From the NCBI GenBank assembly GCA_022821495.1, contig JAJEDN010000044.1, positions 1 to 64,000 of the forward strand: 64,000 nucleotides of DNA. The letters run 5' to 3'. The stretch comes from Candidatus Poribacteria bacterium (lineage in GTDB: Bacteria; Poribacteria; WGA-4E; WGA-3G). Of this stretch, positions 61,261 through 64,000 are shown in pieces (position 1 is the first letter of the stretch; the number at the start of each line of letters is the position of its first letter). Below the pieces are notes generated by a model that was given only the letters and a program-made list of their open reading frames with translations, had not been told where the DNA came from and did no database searches. Made by a program: the position numbers and the translations under genes.

Positions 61261-61641
61261 ATGGCAGAACAAAGTAACAAGGAAAACGTGGTTGAGACGC
61301 AATCTCAGACCGAGGCGGCAAGCGGGATTATTATCAATGCTTCGCAGATGCAGTCAATCGACATAAGCGATCGGTTCACCCGGACGCTCACGGAAACCGG
61401 TTGGCGTATTACATTAGAAGCATCCGCCCGCGTTACGATCAACTTCATCACGAGCATGCGGAAGTATGAAGTTACACTGATGCAGAACGATATCATTGAA
61501 CGTGACAGCGACGACTTAATTTTAATACGGAACCATCCTGCTGATACGTATCGTTCACAAAGAAATGTATCAGCATCACCACTGGCTCGGAACACCAATC
61601 GGACACAGGCTTCTGAACCGTCCACAGATGGGACAGATTAA
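61261..61641 (+). CDS. Small protein of unknown function
   Basis: A 126-residue protein. ATG 61261 has GGGG six bases upstream; ATG 61249 has none. Its middle is beta-rich (FTRTLTETGWRITLEASARVTINFITSMRKYEVTLM), and both ends are polar and probably disordered. No signal peptide or membrane segment is present and no family is recognised. It has its own promoter and is followed 84 bp later by the zinc-ribbon gene. Confidence 0.65.
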   Translation: MAEQSNKENVVETQSQTEAASGIIINASQMQSIDISDRFTRTLTETGWRITLEASARVTINFITSMRKYEVTLMQNDIIERDSDDLILIRNHPADTYRSQRNVSASPLARNTNRTQASEPSTDGTD

Positions 61642-61725
61642 TTCTCGTTCATTGGGAAAATATGGGGGTGACTGCCCATTCTGGAACATATCTATCGGCT
61701 TCTCTCAAGTTTAAAGGGCGGAACA

Positions 61726-62205
61726 ATGATCCCTACAGAGGTTGTGCTGAGTCCACAAAGTTATACGAAAGTTGTCTCCGAACTTGCTGAGACGCTCGGT
61801 TACGAGGGTATTTCGCATTTGCAACTGGCGCATCATCTCGCCTTGACAGTTTCTATCCAACAAGAAAACACGGATATGATTGTCCTGAAGGAGTTAGCCC
61901 CGAACCCTTGTCCTGTCTGCCATCGTCGGTTAACGTTCCTTCGGGAAACAATTGACCGTTTTGAAAGTGATAATTCCAATCAGATTCGTTGTTCAATGGG
62001 GCATCGTTATCCAGGTGAGTTAAAGGTGTACTATCTGAGTATCTTCGAGCACAACGCCGGTGATGAACTGGAAAAGCCGGTTAAGGTATGCCCGGAGTGT
62101 AAGGGTAAAAATATCCAGTACTTGGGATCGGATATGATGTTTTGCCTGGATTGTGATTGGGATAGCGGGATGGAACCACGGTATCAGACGCAGCGTAATG
62201 AATAA
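61726..62205 (+). CDS. Zinc-ribbon protein, unknown function
   Basis: A 159-residue cytosolic protein. A helical N terminus is followed by two metal-binding sites: Cys62, Cys65, Cys89 and His93 (CPVC, CSMGH), and Cys122, Cys125, Cys140 and Cys143 (CPEC, CLDC). Such ribbons bind nucleic acid or proteins. The start ATG 61726 has GGGCGG upstream. No family beyond zinc ribbon can be named. Confidence 0.75.
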   Translation: MIPTEVVLSPQSYTKVVSELAETLGYEGISHLQLAHHLALTVSIQQENTDMIVLKELAPNPCPVCHRRLTFLRETIDRFESDNSNQIRCSMGHRYPGELKVYYLSIFEHNAGDELEKPVKVCPECKGKNIQYLGSDMMFCLDCDWDSGMEPRYQTQRNE

Positions 62206-62243
62206 CGCACGAAGTTCTATTTCGTGGTGTTAGAGAAGGCACG

Positions 62244-62280
62244 CCACTGCAGGCAGGGTTTAAAACCGCGCCTGCAGTGG
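62244..62280. terminator. Hairpin between convergent zinc-ribbon and groEL genes
   Basis: CCACTGCAGGC (62244-62254) and GCCTGCAGTGG (62270-62280) form an 11-bp stem with an inner GGTTTAAAACC palindrome. It fills the 89-bp gap between two convergent genes and may end both transcripts. No T tract follows. Confidence 0.6.
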
Positions 62281-62294
62281 TGGCTGCGTAAGTT

Positions 62295-63947
<1,653 letters not shown>

Positions 63948-64000
63948 TCAATTTTAGTGTTGTAATATTCAAATATTTAGAAGTCTTGTGAATGATAAAT

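Overview
The window looks like a chromosomal segment of an uncultured, Gram-negative-type bacterium. The best guess is Candidatus Poribacteria or a related PVC/FCB-like environmental lineage. The outer membrane is supported by a beta-barrel protein ending in Phe, several lipoprotein signal peptides and a LolD/FtsX-type transporter pair. The lineage guess is inference: it rests on the gene mix (DUF4175/VWA/DUF4159 locus, TPR plus FG-GAP/UnbV protein, ceramidase-like protein, several Gfo/Idh oxidoreductases, type III CoA-transferase) and on many short palindromic intergenic repeats. No database search was possible. No rRNA, tRNA, CRISPR array or complete insertion sequence was recognised.

Layout. 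1-3.6 kb: the tail of a truncated gene, a PQQ-type beta-propeller protein, an SDR oxidoreductase and a protein made of four 101-residue repeats. 4.0-7.2 kb: pterin dehydratase, D-2-hydroxyacid dehydrogenase, a Gfo/Idh oxidoreductase and a P-loop kinase. 7.3-11.5 kb: a toxin-antitoxin-like pair behind a consensus promoter, dusB, dapF, dapA and a membrane protein. 11.5-17.8 kb (minus): ceramidase-like protein, outer-membrane barrel, ABC ATPase, alanine racemase and two PotB/PotC-like permeases. 18.1-20.4 kb (minus): an AAA ATPase, PIN nuclease and unknown-protein operon, the best candidate for an undescribed system. 20.4-21.6 kb: a gene-poor, repeat-rich stretch. 21.6-32.6 kb: a giant TPR/FG-GAP protein, an MFS exporter, dnaE, an aldo/keto reductase and a Gfo/Idh protein. 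32.8-47.7 kb (minus): RNA methyltransferase, a double alpha/beta hydrolase, CoA-transferase, purC, a TPR lipoprotein, an FtsX/LolD-like transporter, a thioesterase, two paralogous NTF2-like proteins and a compact DisA-like diadenylate cyclase. 47.8-51.6 kb: cyclophilin lipoprotein, KamA-family radical SAM enzyme, STAS protein, a sigma-factor remnant and a small-protein/retropepsin pair. 51.8-60.8 kb (minus): slipin, a GH5-like hydrolase, DUF4175, DUF4159 and VWA proteins. 61.2-64 kb: two small proteins (one zinc-ribbon) and groEL.

How the parts fit. dapA and dapF serve lysine and meso-diaminopimelate synthesis, and alr supplies D-alanine, so peptidoglycan is probably made. The DisA-like gene predicts c-di-AMP signalling. 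Most of the rest is housekeeping or envelope and sugar/acid metabolism.

Repeats are a strong theme. A roughly 36-40 bp hairpin element occurs about nine times, always in the same orientation and mostly just 3' of minus-strand stop codons. A second element of about 65 bp occurs twice between genes and once in frame inside the DUF4175 gene. Perfect palindromes sit between several convergent gene pairs.
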